Both the position numbers and the translations under genes were made by a program. A stretch of DNA of 13,829 bases. Origin: Negativicutes bacterium (GTDB lineage: Bacteria; Bacillota; Negativicutes; SKW292). Under the pieces are notes generated by a model, which had not been told where the DNA came from, ran no database searches, and saw nothing but the letters and a program-made list of their open reading frames with translations. The stretch covers positions 1 to 13,829 of the forward strand of contig JAOAFP010000035.1 in assembly GCA_026416215.1 (NCBI GenBank). Direction: 5' to 3'. Positions 8,763 through 13,641 of the stretch are shown here, one piece after another; position 1 is the stretch's first letter; each line of letters opens with the position of its first letter.

Positions 8763-8807
8763 ACCCACCGGAACCCCGGCAACGGCGATCCCAGTGGGTC
8801 TGACATT
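8755..8807 (-). terminator. Long rplL-rpoB intercistronic hairpin (attenuator or processing site)
   Basis: In the sense RNA, AAUGUCAGACCCACUGG (8791-8807) pairs over its full 17 bases with CCGGUGGGUUUGACAUU (8755-8771). Two of the pairs are G-U, which would be A-C mismatches in the opposite strand, so the fold favours the sense transcript. Four further pairs can extend inward, leaving an 11-base loop. It begins 11 bases after the rplL stop and is followed by UUAUUG, a weak U-tract. E. coli has a known attenuator and an RNase III site between rplL and rpoB; this element sits in the same place and could play either role. Confidence 0.7.
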
Positions 8808-8818
8808 CACGGCAGCTG

Positions 8819-9193
8819 CTACTTTATCTCCACCGTGGCCCCTGCTTCAGTCAGCTTAGCTTTAATCGCCTCTGCATCCGCCTTGGAAATTTTCTCCTTA
8901 ACCGGTTTGGGTGCCCCGTCTACCAGATCCTTGGCTTCTTTCAGCCCCAGCCCGGTGATTTCGCGGACAACCTTGATCACGTTGATTTTTTGTCCCCCGG
9001 CGCTGGCCAGGATCACGTCGAACTCGGTTTGCTCCTCTTCAGCGGCCGCAGCGGCAGCAGCCGGGGCGGCCGCCACCATGGCCACCGGCGCGGCGGCCGA
9101 CACACCGAATTTTTCCTCGAGGGCCTTCACCAGTTCGGAAAGCTCGAGAACAGTCATTTTCTCGATGGCTTCCATTATTTGCTCTTTGGTCAT
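8819..9193 (-). CDS. rplL: 50S ribosomal protein L7/L12
   Basis: Stalk protein of the large subunit, present as dimers on L10, which recruits and stimulates the translational GTPases. It is 124 residues, the usual length. The N-terminal dimerisation helix is about 1-33 (MTKEQIMEAIEKMTVLELSE...), an Ala-rich flexible hinge lies about 34-52, and the C-terminal factor-binding domain is 56-124 with the conserved KVVREITGLGLKEAKDLVD. Start ATG has AGGAGGTT (9201-9208) seven bases upstream. It follows rplJ by 34 bases, consistent with the universal rplJ-rplL pairing, and is followed by the large attenuator-like hairpin. Confidence 0.98.
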   Translation of the reverse strand: MTKEQIMEAIEKMTVLELSELVKALEEKFGVSAAAPVAMVAAAPAAAAAAAEEEQTEFDVILASAGGQKINVIKVVREITGLGLKEAKDLVDGAPKPVKEKISKADAEAIKAKLTEAGATVEIK

Positions 9194-9227
9194 TTTGTGA
9201 AACCTCCTGTAAATATATCAAAAATAC

Positions 9228-9773
9228 TTAACTGTTAACGGCCTTTTTTTCCCTGATGGCCTCCAGGGCGCGGACCAATCCGCGCATGTTGCCCTGAAGC
9301 ACGTTGACCAACCCGGTCAGCGGTGCCTGCATACTGCCCAGCATCTGGGCCAGCAGTTCCTCACGGGACGGCAGGCTGGCCAGGGCCTTTACCCCCAGTG
9401 CATCGATGACCTTGCCTTCGACCAGTCCGGCTTTAATCTCGATAACCTTGAATTCCTTAACAAAATCGCTAACCAGCCTGGCTGGTGCGACCGGATCACT
9501 GGTGGACAGGGCAATGGCCGTCGGTCCGGCCAGAAACGGTTCGAGACCGTCAAGGTTCAGTTCCCGGGCCGCAATGGCTGTGAGGGTATTCTTGATCACC
9601 CGGTACTCCACCCCGGCCTCGCGCAACCGGCGACGCATCTTGGTGTCCTGGGCGACATTGAGCCCCCGGTAATCCAGCAGCACGGCAGCCTTGGCCCCGC
9701 TCAGCCTGGCCTTCATCTCACCGACCACTGCCACTTTCTCGGCCCGTATCCTGGGTTCATGGCTTTGTCTCAC
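9228..9773 (-). CDS. rplJ: 50S ribosomal protein L10
   Basis: Base of the ribosomal stalk; it binds 23S rRNA together with L11 and carries the L7/L12 dimers. It is 181 residues from GTG at 9773. That start is chosen because AAAGGAGGTG (9780-9789) precedes it at good spacing and the first residues (RAEKVAVVGEMKARL) match family N-termini; the open frame extends further upstream, but through the leader RNA. Seen: AVLLDYRGLNVAQ (about 31-43), YRVIKNTL (about 57-64), a PTAIALS segment, and the long amphipathic C-terminal helix that docks L7/L12 (QMLGSMQAPLTGLVNVLQGN). The upstream leader has the features of an L10 autoregulatory site, so the rplJ-rplL pair is probably under feedback control by L10. 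Confidence 0.97.
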   Translation of the reverse strand: MRQSHEPRIRAEKVAVVGEMKARLSGAKAAVLLDYRGLNVAQDTKMRRRLREAGVEYRVIKNTLTAIAARELNLDGLEPFLAGPTAIALSTSDPVAPARLVSDFVKEFKVIEIKAGLVEGKVIDALGVKALASLPSREELLAQMLGSMQAPLTGLVNVLQGNMRGLVRALEAIREKKAVNS

Positions 9774-9793
9774 TGTTTTCACCTCCTTTGCAT

Positions 9794-9830
9794 GAAAATA
9801 ACCTCGCGGCAATGCAGCGCCGGAGGTTAT
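9794..9830 (-). terminator. Intrinsic terminator in the rplJ leader
   Basis: In the minus-strand transcript ATAACCTC (9823-9830) pairs with GAGGTTAT (9798-9805), continued inward by CGGC with GCCG past a one-base bulge. It is followed by TTTC, giving UUAUUUUC at its 3' side. It ends just before the rplJ ribosome binding site. The 5' arm (9819-9825) is also perfectly complementary to 9871-9877, forming a competing antiterminator. Confidence 0.6.
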
Positions 9831-9935
9831 CACCATGCCGGGGCAGCCTGTGCGGCGGCCCCAGACGAAACTCCGGCCTCGGCGGGCGGTGCTTAGCACT
9901 CTTACATCTAACCTGCTGTCTCTAGCCGCTTTATT
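9795..9935 (-). promoter_or_regulatory. L10-type autoregulatory leader of rplJ
   Basis: The 245 bases between rplA and rplJ contain, in the sense RNA, a basal stem (AGCGGC at 9925-9930 with GCCG near 9880-9883) enclosing the purine-rich GAGACAGCAGG at about 9913-9923, which resembles the kink-turn-containing L10 site of Firmicutes leaders (Rfam L10_leader family, by recollection). The terminator and antiterminator lie downstream. L10-L12 binding to such leaders is known to reduce rplJL expression. Assignment is by position and motif; a covariance-model search would decide it. Confidence 0.6.
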
Positions 9936-9952
9936 AACTTAATTTCCCCGAT

Positions 9953-10008
9953 GTGCCGGTCCAGTCCGGCCGGTTGCCGCCGGCACAGCCTGCGGCCTGG
10001 CGCCGCAG
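9953..10008 (-). other. Two GC-rich hairpins after the rplA stop
   Basis: Just after the rplA stop the transcript can form CTGCGGC/GCCGCAG (9990-9996 with 10002-10008, 5-base loop) and GTGCCGG/CCGGCAC (9953-9959 with 9980-9986, 20-base loop). Neither has a U-tract, so they are not standard terminators. They may be RNA processing or stability elements, or simply follow from the GC-rich, CCGG-rich intergenic composition. Confidence 0.35.
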
Positions 10009-10018
10009 CCGGCCGCCG

Positions 10019-10717
10019 CTACTTGCTGGCTGCCTTCAGCGGATTAACCGGAATCCCCGGCCCCATCGTCGTGCTGACGGCAATGCTCCGCAGATACTGT
10101 CCCTTGGCCGCCGCCGGCTTAACTTTTATCAGTGTGTCGATCAGGGTCTGGAAATTTTCCAGCAGCTTTTCACTGTCGAATGACACCTTGCCGATGGGGG
10201 CGTGAATATTACCCGCCTTGTCAGTACGATACTCAATTTTGCCGGCCTTGATCTCGGCCACCGCCCGGGCGACATCCATGGTCACCGTCCCGACTTTCGG
10301 GTTAGGCATCAGCCCGCGCGGGCCAAGAATCTTGCCCAGTTTCCCGACCATTCCCATCATATCGGGAGTAGCCACTGCCATGTCAAAGCCCAGCCATCCC
10401 TGCTGAATTTTTGCCACCAGGTCCTCAGCACCGACAAAATCAGCCCCGGCCGTCTCGGCCTCCCTGACCTTCTCTCCTTTGGCAAACACCAGCACCCGCT
10501 TGGTTTTACCAGTGCCATGCGGCATAACCACCGCTCCGCGCACCTGTTGGTCGGCGTGTTTGGGATCAACCCCCAGCTTGACCGCCACCTCTACTGTCTC
10601 ATCGAACTTTGCCGTTGCAGTTTTTTTTGCCAGTTCGATGGCCTCGGCCGGATCGTACTGTCGGCCCGGCTCAACCAGCTTACTGGCCTCAATGAATTTT
10701 TTTCCGTGTTTGGGCAT
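10019..10717 (-). CDS. rplA: 50S ribosomal protein L1
   Basis: Forms the mobile L1 stalk next to the E site, helps release deacylated tRNA, and in many bacteria represses its own mRNA. 232 residues from ATG at 10717, the usual length. The open frame continues upstream, but MPKHGKKFIEA is the conserved family start, and a GGGAGGGAG binding site lies at 10722-10730. Seen: FDETVEVAVKLGVDPKHADQ (about 38-57), the RGAVVMPHGTGK segment (about 59-70), the central KLGKILGPRGLMPNPKVGTV (about 127-146), and the C-terminal RSIAVSTTMGPGIPVNP. It follows rplK by 79 bases that hold two alternative hairpins. Confidence 0.98.
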   Translation of the reverse strand: MPKHGKKFIEASKLVEPGRQYDPAEAIELAKKTATAKFDETVEVAVKLGVDPKHADQQVRGAVVMPHGTGKTKRVLVFAKGEKVREAETAGADFVGAEDLVAKIQQGWLGFDMAVATPDMMGMVGKLGKILGPRGLMPNPKVGTVTMDVARAVAEIKAGKIEYRTDKAGNIHAPIGKVSFDSEKLLENFQTLIDTLIKVKPAAAKGQYLRSIAVSTTMGPGIPVNPLKAASK

Positions 10718-10767
10718 TTTTCTCCCTCCCTGTGGTAATAGCGGAATTTTCCTCCCACTTTCACGCA

Positions 10768-10796
10768 GCCGGCCGATGCCGGCCAGCCCTGGCCGG
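10768..10796 (-). other. Two overlapping, mutually exclusive hairpins between rplK and rplA
   Basis: Directly after the rplK stop the RNA can form a perfect 18-base inverted repeat (CCGGCCAG-GG-CTGGCCGG, 10779-10796) or a second perfect one (GCCGGC-ATCG-GCCGGC, 10768-10783). They share 10779-10783, so only one can form at a time. No U-tract follows. They might participate in processing or in L1 feedback, but no recognised L1-binding motif was identified. Confidence 0.5.
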
Positions 10797-11222
10797 TCAG
10801 TCGACCACGGTGATGCCCATGCTGCGGGCCGTACCCTCAACCATCCTCGTGGCAGCCTCGACGTCAGCGGCGTTCAGGTCGGCCATCTTGCTTTCAGCGA
10901 TCTCCCTGACCTGGGCCCGGGACAATTTGGCCACCTTTACCTTGTTCGGTTCGCCGGACGCCTTCTCAATCCCGGCCGCTTTCTTCAGCAGCACCGCCGC
11001 CGGCGGTGTCTTGGTGATGAACGTGAACGACCGGTCCTCGAACACCGATATTTCCACCGGGATCAGCATCCCGTCCTGTTTGGCCGTACGTTCATTGAAC
11101 TCCTTGACGAAGGCCATTATGTTCACACCGGCCTGGCCAAGTGCTGGTCCCACCGGCGGTGCCGGCGTGGCCTTGCCGGCCGGCACCTGCAGTTTAACCA
11201 CCTTTACAACCTTTTTTGCCAC
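10797..11222 (-). CDS. rplK: 50S ribosomal protein L11
   Basis: Binds the GTPase-associated region of 23S rRNA with L10 and influences factor turnover and RelA activation. 141 residues from GTG at 11222, chosen because AAKKVVKVVKLQVPAGKATP-type sequence begins there and AGGAGG lies about 10 bases upstream; the frame extends further upstream but overlaps the end of nusG. Seen: the N-terminal Pro-rich helix APPVGPALGQAGVNIM (about 21-36), the thiopeptide-contact region, FTFITKTPPAAVLLKKA, and the C-terminal rRNA-binding end closing ARSMGITVVD. It is 22 bases after nusG and clearly co-transcribed. Confidence 0.98.
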   Translation of the reverse strand: MAKKVVKVVKLQVPAGKATPAPPVGPALGQAGVNIMAFVKEFNERTAKQDGMLIPVEISVFEDRSFTFITKTPPAAVLLKKAAGIEKASGEPNKVKVAKLSRAQVREIAESKMADLNAADVEAATRMVEGTARSMGITVVD

Positions 11223-11244
11223 CTTACCGTAACCTCCTCTCCCC

Positions 11245-11775
11245 CTACGCTTTCTCCACCTGGGCGAAATCCAGCTCCAACGGGGTGTCACGCCCAAACA
11301 TGTTCACCAGCACCTTAACCTTCCGCCGTTCATGGCTGATTTCCACCACCCGGGCCGTAAGACCGGTAAAAGCTCCCGACATTATCCTCACCAGTTCGTT
11401 CAGCCCGACATCCAGCTGGATGCGTTCATCGTCCTCGCCCATGGTCCGCATAATGTGCTTGATTTCCTCCAGGGTGAGGGGGGTGGGTTTGGTCCCGGCC
11501 CCGACAAACCCGGTAACCCCAGGGGTATTCCTGACCGTGTACCAGCTGTTGTCATCGACGATCATCTCCACCAGCACGTAACCGGGGAAAATTTTTTTCT
11601 GAACCTTCTTCCGCCGGCCGTCCTTAAATTCAATCATCTCCTCGGTCGGCACCAGAATACGGAATATTTTGTTCTCCAGCCCCAGCGAATTGATCTTCTT
11701 CTCGATGTTGGCCTTGACCTTGTTTTCGTAGCCGGAGTACGTATGGATCACGTACCACTTCTTTTCGCTGTCCAT
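11245..11775 (-). CDS. nusG: Transcription termination/antitermination factor NusG
   Basis: Binds the clamp of RNA polymerase and modulates pausing, Rho action and coupling to the ribosome. 176 residues. The N-terminal NGN domain begins KKWYVIHTYSGYENKVKANI (5-24) and includes KIFPGYVLVEM and TPGVTGFVG. The C-terminal KOW domain has VRIMSGAFTGLTARVVEI and LVNMFGRDTPLELDF. ATG at 11775 is preferred: it lies 11 bases after the secE stop and GGGGA sits upstream. An in-frame GTG at 11790 would overlap the secE stop as GTGA and add five residues (MTGDG), so coupling through that start cannot be excluded. Confidence 0.97.
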   Translation of the reverse strand: MDSEKKWYVIHTYSGYENKVKANIEKKINSLGLENKIFRILVPTEEMIEFKDGRRKKVQKKIFPGYVLVEMIVDDNSWYTVRNTPGVTGFVGAGTKPTPLTLEEIKHIMRTMGEDDERIQLDVGLNELVRIMSGAFTGLTARVVEISHERRKVKVLVNMFGRDTPLELDFAQVEKA

Positions 11776-11786
11776 GCCGTCCCCTG

Positions 11787-11999
11787 TCACCTGTGGATTA
11801 AAATCCGCAGTATTTCGGTTAGTGCTGCGTCAAAAACCCACAGAAACACCGCCACAATCGCCACCGCCACAATAACCACGCCAGTATAGGCCACCAGTTG
11901 CTTGCGGGACGGCCAGGCCACCTTTTTCATTTCGCCCTTCACCCCGGCAAGGAACCGGGCGAGGCGCGACCCTTTGCTGTCGGTTTTTACGTCCGCCAT
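11787..11999 (-). CDS. secE: Preprotein translocase subunit SecE
   Basis: Small essential subunit that clamps SecY in the SecYEG export channel. 70 residues from ATG at 11999, typical for the single-span Gram-positive type. A cytoplasmic amphipathic segment with the conserved KGEMKKVAWPSRKQL (about 21-35) is followed by one membrane helix, about 38-64 (YTGVVIVAVAIVAVFLWVF). The start is chosen on family length; the ribosome binding site (GGAAAAGG) is weak compared with the neighbours. It lies between rpmG and nusG, the usual position in Bacillota. Confidence 0.95.
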   Translation of the reverse strand: MADVKTDSKGSRLARFLAGVKGEMKKVAWPSRKQLVAYTGVVIVAVAIVAVFLWVFDAALTEILRILIHR

Positions 12000-12031
12000 G
12001 CCTTTTCCATTCCTAATTCCGCCCGTCCGGG

Positions 12032-12181
12032 CTACTTGGTCTCGCGATGGGAAGTTTGCCTGCGGCAAAACTTGCAGTATTTTTTCAGTTCAATCCGCTC
12101 TGGATCGTTCTTCTTGTTCTTGTTGGTCTGATAGTTGCGCTGTTTGCACTCCAGACAGGCCAAAGTCACAGCCACCCGCAT
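12032..12181 (-). CDS. rpmG: 50S ribosomal protein L33, zinc-binding type
   Basis: Small large-subunit protein near the E site. 49 residues from ATG at 12181, with AGGAGGA upstream at about 12188-12194. It has two CxxC pairs, C9/C12 (CLEC) and C36/C39 (CKFC), so it is the zinc-ribbon (C+) form; Bacillota often carry a second, cysteine-free copy elsewhere that replaces it under zinc limitation. Conserved NYQTNKNKKNDPERIELKKY lies between the pairs. It is the first gene of the rpmG-secE-nusG-rplKAJL block, with a strong promoter and a terminator-like hairpin in its leader. Confidence 0.97.
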   Translation of the reverse strand: MRVAVTLACLECKQRNYQTNKNKKNDPERIELKKYCKFCRRQTSHRETK

Positions 12182-12209
12182 GACAAATCCTCCTCTTCGG
12201 CTAACCAAT

Positions 12210-12236
12210 AAATAAAAACAGGGAGTACACTCCCTG
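12210..12236 (-). terminator. Intrinsic terminator inside the rpmG 5' leader
   Basis: CAGGGAG-TGTA-CTCCCTG (12219-12236), a perfect 7-bp stem with a 4-base loop, is followed directly by TTTTTATT on the minus strand. It lies only about 10 bases after the predicted start of the rpmG promoter and upstream of the rpmG ribosome binding site. A small hairpin, CTGC-TCA-GCAG (12234-12244), overlaps its 5' arm. It could attenuate the operon, terminate ferritin read-through, or both. Confidence 0.8.
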
Positions 12237-12251
12237 CTGAGCAGCCCGCTA

Positions 12252-12280
12252 AGGATAGCACAGTCCGTACACGCTGTCAA
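12252..12280 (-). promoter_or_regulatory. Sigma-A promoter for the rpmG-secE-nusG-rpl operon
   Basis: Read on the minus strand: -35 TTGACA (12275-12280), 17 bases, -10 TATCCT (12252-12257), with a TG one base before the -10 (extended -10). It predicts a start near 12245. This is the main promoter visible for the ribosomal block. Confidence 0.88.
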
Positions 12281-12303
12281 GCTTTTGCCGGCAACAACCG
12301 GCG

Positions 12304-12327
12304 GGCCGGCCTCACCCGAGGCCGGCC
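12304..12327 (-). other. Stable hairpin spanning the ferritin stop codon
   Basis: A perfect 10-bp stem, GGCCGGCCTC pairing with GAGGCCGGCC around the loop GGGT. The ferritin stop TGA (12312-12314) is at the 3' edge of the loop, so the last ferritin codons form the 5' arm. The following bases (CGCCGGTTGTTG) are not a U-tract. It could be a weak terminator or protect the 3' end of the ferritin mRNA. Confidence 0.55.
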
Positions 12328-12824
12328 GGTGGGATGAATTGCCGTTTGGCCAGTTCGCTGTCAATGAACAGCAGTGCCTCCTGCCGGTTCTGAGCCAGGC
12401 GCATCCGGTCAACTACCGCCGCAGCCGATGCTTCTTCCTCCACTTGCTCACTGACAAACCACTGCAGGAAGATGGTAGCCGCAAAATCGCCTTCCTCCAG
12501 CGCCACTCCGTACAGTTCGTTAATCTTACGGCTGATCAGCCGCTCGTGCTCAAGCACCTGATCAAACAGGTCGGCCAGGCTGCCAAATTCGCGGGGTGGC
12601 GCCGGAATGGCCGCCAGCCTGACCTGTCCGCTGCGCTCAACGATGTAGTCAACGATTTTATGAGCGTGCAGCGTCTCCTCCTGATACTGCACCATCAGCC
12701 AGTTGGCAGCCCCCGGATACCCCTGGGCGGCAGCGTACTTGGCCATTGCATAGTACAGATAGGCCGAGTAAAACTCCTCGGTAACATGAGCATTCATTGC
12801 TTCTTCCAAACGTTGGTTCAGCAT
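12312..12824 (-). CDS. ftnA: Non-heme ferritin (FtnA-type iron storage protein)
   Basis: Oxidises Fe(II) and stores iron as a ferric mineral inside a 24-subunit cytoplasmic shell. 170 residues from ATG at 12824, with AGGGGGG upstream at good spacing. Ferroxidase ligands fall at the positions numbered in E. coli FtnA: E17 (in HVTEEFYSAYLYY), E50 and H53 (QEETLHAHK), E94 (LEHERLISRK), then E126, Q127 and E130 (VSEQVEEE). No heme-binding Met of the bacterioferritin type is apparent. It is divergent from the tRNA operon and upstream of rpmG, with its own promoter. Regulation by Fur or PerR would be expected, but no clear box was found. Assignment to FtnA rather than another ferritin subgroup is by residue match. 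Confidence 0.95.
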   Translation of the reverse strand: MLNQRLEEAMNAHVTEEFYSAYLYYAMAKYAAAQGYPGAANWLMVQYQEETLHAHKIVDYIVERSGQVRLAAIPAPPREFGSLADLFDQVLEHERLISRKINELYGVALEEGDFAATIFLQWFVSEQVEEEASAAAVVDRMRLAQNRQEALLFIDSELAKRQFIPPAGLG

Positions 12825-12855
12825 GGTTGTACCCCCCTGTAAATGTACAGAATAA

Positions 12856-12872
12856 CGTCCGCAAACCGGACG
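12856..12872 (-). promoter_or_regulatory. Hairpin at the 5' end of the ferritin mRNA
   Basis: CGTCCG-GTTTG-CGGACG, a perfect 6-bp stem, begins within a base or two of the predicted ferritin transcription start. Such 5'-terminal stems commonly protect mRNA from 5'-end-dependent decay. An operator function for the same inverted repeat is an alternative. Confidence 0.45.
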
Positions 12873-12877
12873 GCCCA

Positions 12878-12906
12878 AGTATATCACAGAATGCTGCCAG
12901 CGGCAA
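12878..12906 (-). promoter_or_regulatory. Promoter for the ferritin gene
   Basis: Read on the minus strand: -10 TATACT (12878-12883) preceded by TGA (extended -10), 17-base spacer, and a weak -35 TTGCCG (12901-12906). The predicted start is near 12871. The -35 overlaps the inverted repeat GGCAA-AAA-TTGCC (12902-12914), a possible operator. Confidence 0.75.
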
Positions 12907-12925
12907 AAATTGCCCAACGGCGTTA

Positions 12926-12954
12926 TTGACAGCCCCTGTCCGGCGTGTTATCAT
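12926..12954 (+). promoter_or_regulatory. Sigma-A promoter for the tRNA operon
   Basis: -35 TTGACA (12926-12931), 17 bases, -10 TATCAT (12949-12954), with TG one base before the -10. The predicted start is near 12961, about 14 bases before tRNA-His. The -35 overlaps the inverted repeat GACAG-CCC-CTGTC (12928-12940). It runs divergently from the ferritin promoter, with 19 bases between the two -35 boxes. Confidence 0.85.
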
Positions 12955-12974
12955 ATCCACTGTTCTTAAACGGC

Positions 12975-13051
12975 GGTGGCTGTGGTGAAGTGGTTAACAC
13001 GACGGATTGTGGCTCCGTTACGCATGGGTTCGATCCCCATCAGTCACCCCA
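12975..13051 (+). tRNA. tRNA-His (GTG)
   Basis: Cloverleaf with acceptor GTGGCTG/CAGTCAC, anticodon stem ACGGA/TCCGT enclosing TTGTGGC with anticodon GTG (13009-13011), and T-loop GTTCGATC. G at 12975 is the extra -1 guanosine required by histidyl-tRNA synthetase, facing C73. CCA is encoded (13049-13051). It is the first gene of the tRNA operon. Confidence 0.96.
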
Positions 13052-13064
13052 ACCGTATCGGTAC

Positions 13065-13140
13065 TGGGGCGTAGCCAAGTCGGTAAGGCACCAGACTTTG
13101 ACTCTGGCATGCGTTGGTTCGAGTCCAGCCGCCCCAGCCA
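13065..13140 (+). tRNA. tRNA-Gln (TTG)
   Basis: Acceptor TGGGGCG/CGCCCCA with the weak U1-A72 pair usual for tRNA-Gln, anticodon stem CCAGA/TCTGG, and anticodon TTG (13098-13100). Discriminator is G and CCA is encoded (13138-13140). It is 13 bases after tRNA-His. Confidence 0.96.
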
Positions 13141-13147
13141 CTTTGTC

Positions 13148-13223
13148 GACCCACTAGCTCAGTCGGTAGAGCACCTGACTTTTAATCAGGGAGTCCCGCG
13201 TTCGAGTCGCGGGTGGGTCACCA
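13148..13223 (+). tRNA. tRNA-Lys (TTT)
   Basis: Acceptor GACCCAC/GTGGGTC, D-arm AGCTCAGTCGGTAGAGC, anticodon stem CCTGA/TCAGG with anticodon TTT (13181-13183), T-arm CCGCG/CGCGG, discriminator A and encoded CCA (13221-13223). It is seven bases after tRNA-Gln and is the last tRNA before the terminator. Confidence 0.97.
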
Positions 13224-13233
13224 GTACGCAAGG

Positions 13234-13265
13234 CGGGCTGACGGTTAATCCGTCAGCCCGTTTTT
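13234..13265 (+). terminator. Intrinsic terminator of the tRNA operon
   Basis: Perfect 11-bp stem CGGGCTGACGG/CCGTCAGCCCG (13234-13244 with 13250-13260) around TTAAT, followed by TTTTTCATTTTTTC. It is canonical in one direction only; the opposite strand has no T-tract, so the convergent DUF1232 gene is not terminated here in the standard way. Confidence 0.95.
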
Positions 13266-13322
13266 CATTTTTTCATTGCATTTTCCTGTGGCCAGGCTGT
13301 ATTATGGGCGGCCAAAAACCGG

Positions 13323-13583
13323 TCAGCGGAAGAAAATCACGGCAGCAACCGCAAGCACAGCCAGTAGGCTCAGTCCGGCCGCCAGCGCAAGCCATTTAAA
13401 CCAGCGAATGGCAGCAATAAGCAGCGGCCGGTTTGGCAGCCGGGCCCTGTGTTCAATCAGATTCAGGCCGGTCCCGAGTAACAGCAGCAAGTCGTCCAGC
13501 CAGCCGACCACCGGCCAGTCCGGGACAAGATCGATAGGCGACACGGCGTAGATCAAGGCCAGTACAAACAAAACCCACGGCAT
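13323..13583 (-). CDS. Small DUF1232-family membrane protein
   Basis: 86 residues from ATG at 13583. Residues 11-35 carry the DUF1232 (YkvA-like) signature, YAVSPIDLVPDWPVVGWLDD, inside a hydrophobic N-terminal half. A C-terminal membrane helix spans about 61-85 (WFKWLALAAGLSLLAVLAVA). The family is widespread, small and of unknown function. The ribosome binding site before this ATG is poor. The frame is open upstream, and a GTG at 13658 overlapping the end of the EcsC-like gene would add 25 Gly/Pro/Arg-rich residues, so coupling through that start is possible. No U-rich terminator follows; its transcript converges with the tRNA operon. Function cannot be stated. Confidence 0.75.
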   Translation of the reverse strand: MPWVLFVLALIYAVSPIDLVPDWPVVGWLDDLLLLLGTGLNLIEHRARLPNRPLLIAAIRWFKWLALAAGLSLLAVLAVAAVIFFR

Positions 13584-13641
13584 GGCCCCGGAAGGGAGCC
13601 GCCCGGTCCTGTCCGGCGGCCTGGCCGGCCCGGCCCGGCCG

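Noticed and set aside
9774..9899. Longer RplJ starting upstream at 9899
   Set aside because: The extra 42 residues would be encoded by the leader RNA with its terminator hairpin, do not match the family, and the GTG at 9773 has an excellent ribosome binding site.
10479..11318. 279-codon plus-strand open frame across rplA, rplK and the end of nusG
   Set aside because: It is antisense to three conserved genes and their spacers, with low-complexity composition; a shadow frame.
12000..12031. tRNA-Trp gene between rpmG and secE, as in some Bacillota
   Set aside because: The spacer is only 32 bases and holds no cloverleaf.
12841..12960. Fur or PerR box in the ferritin control region
   Set aside because: Looked for GATAATGATTATC-like and TTATAATNATTATAA-like palindromes near the promoter. 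Only fragments such as TGATAACA are present, and these coincide with the tRNA -10.
13275..13306. Plus-strand promoter-like TTGCAT...TATTAT after the tRNA terminator
   Set aside because: Spacing is 18, the -35 is weak, and there is no plus-strand gene downstream in the window; probably chance in an AT-rich spacer.
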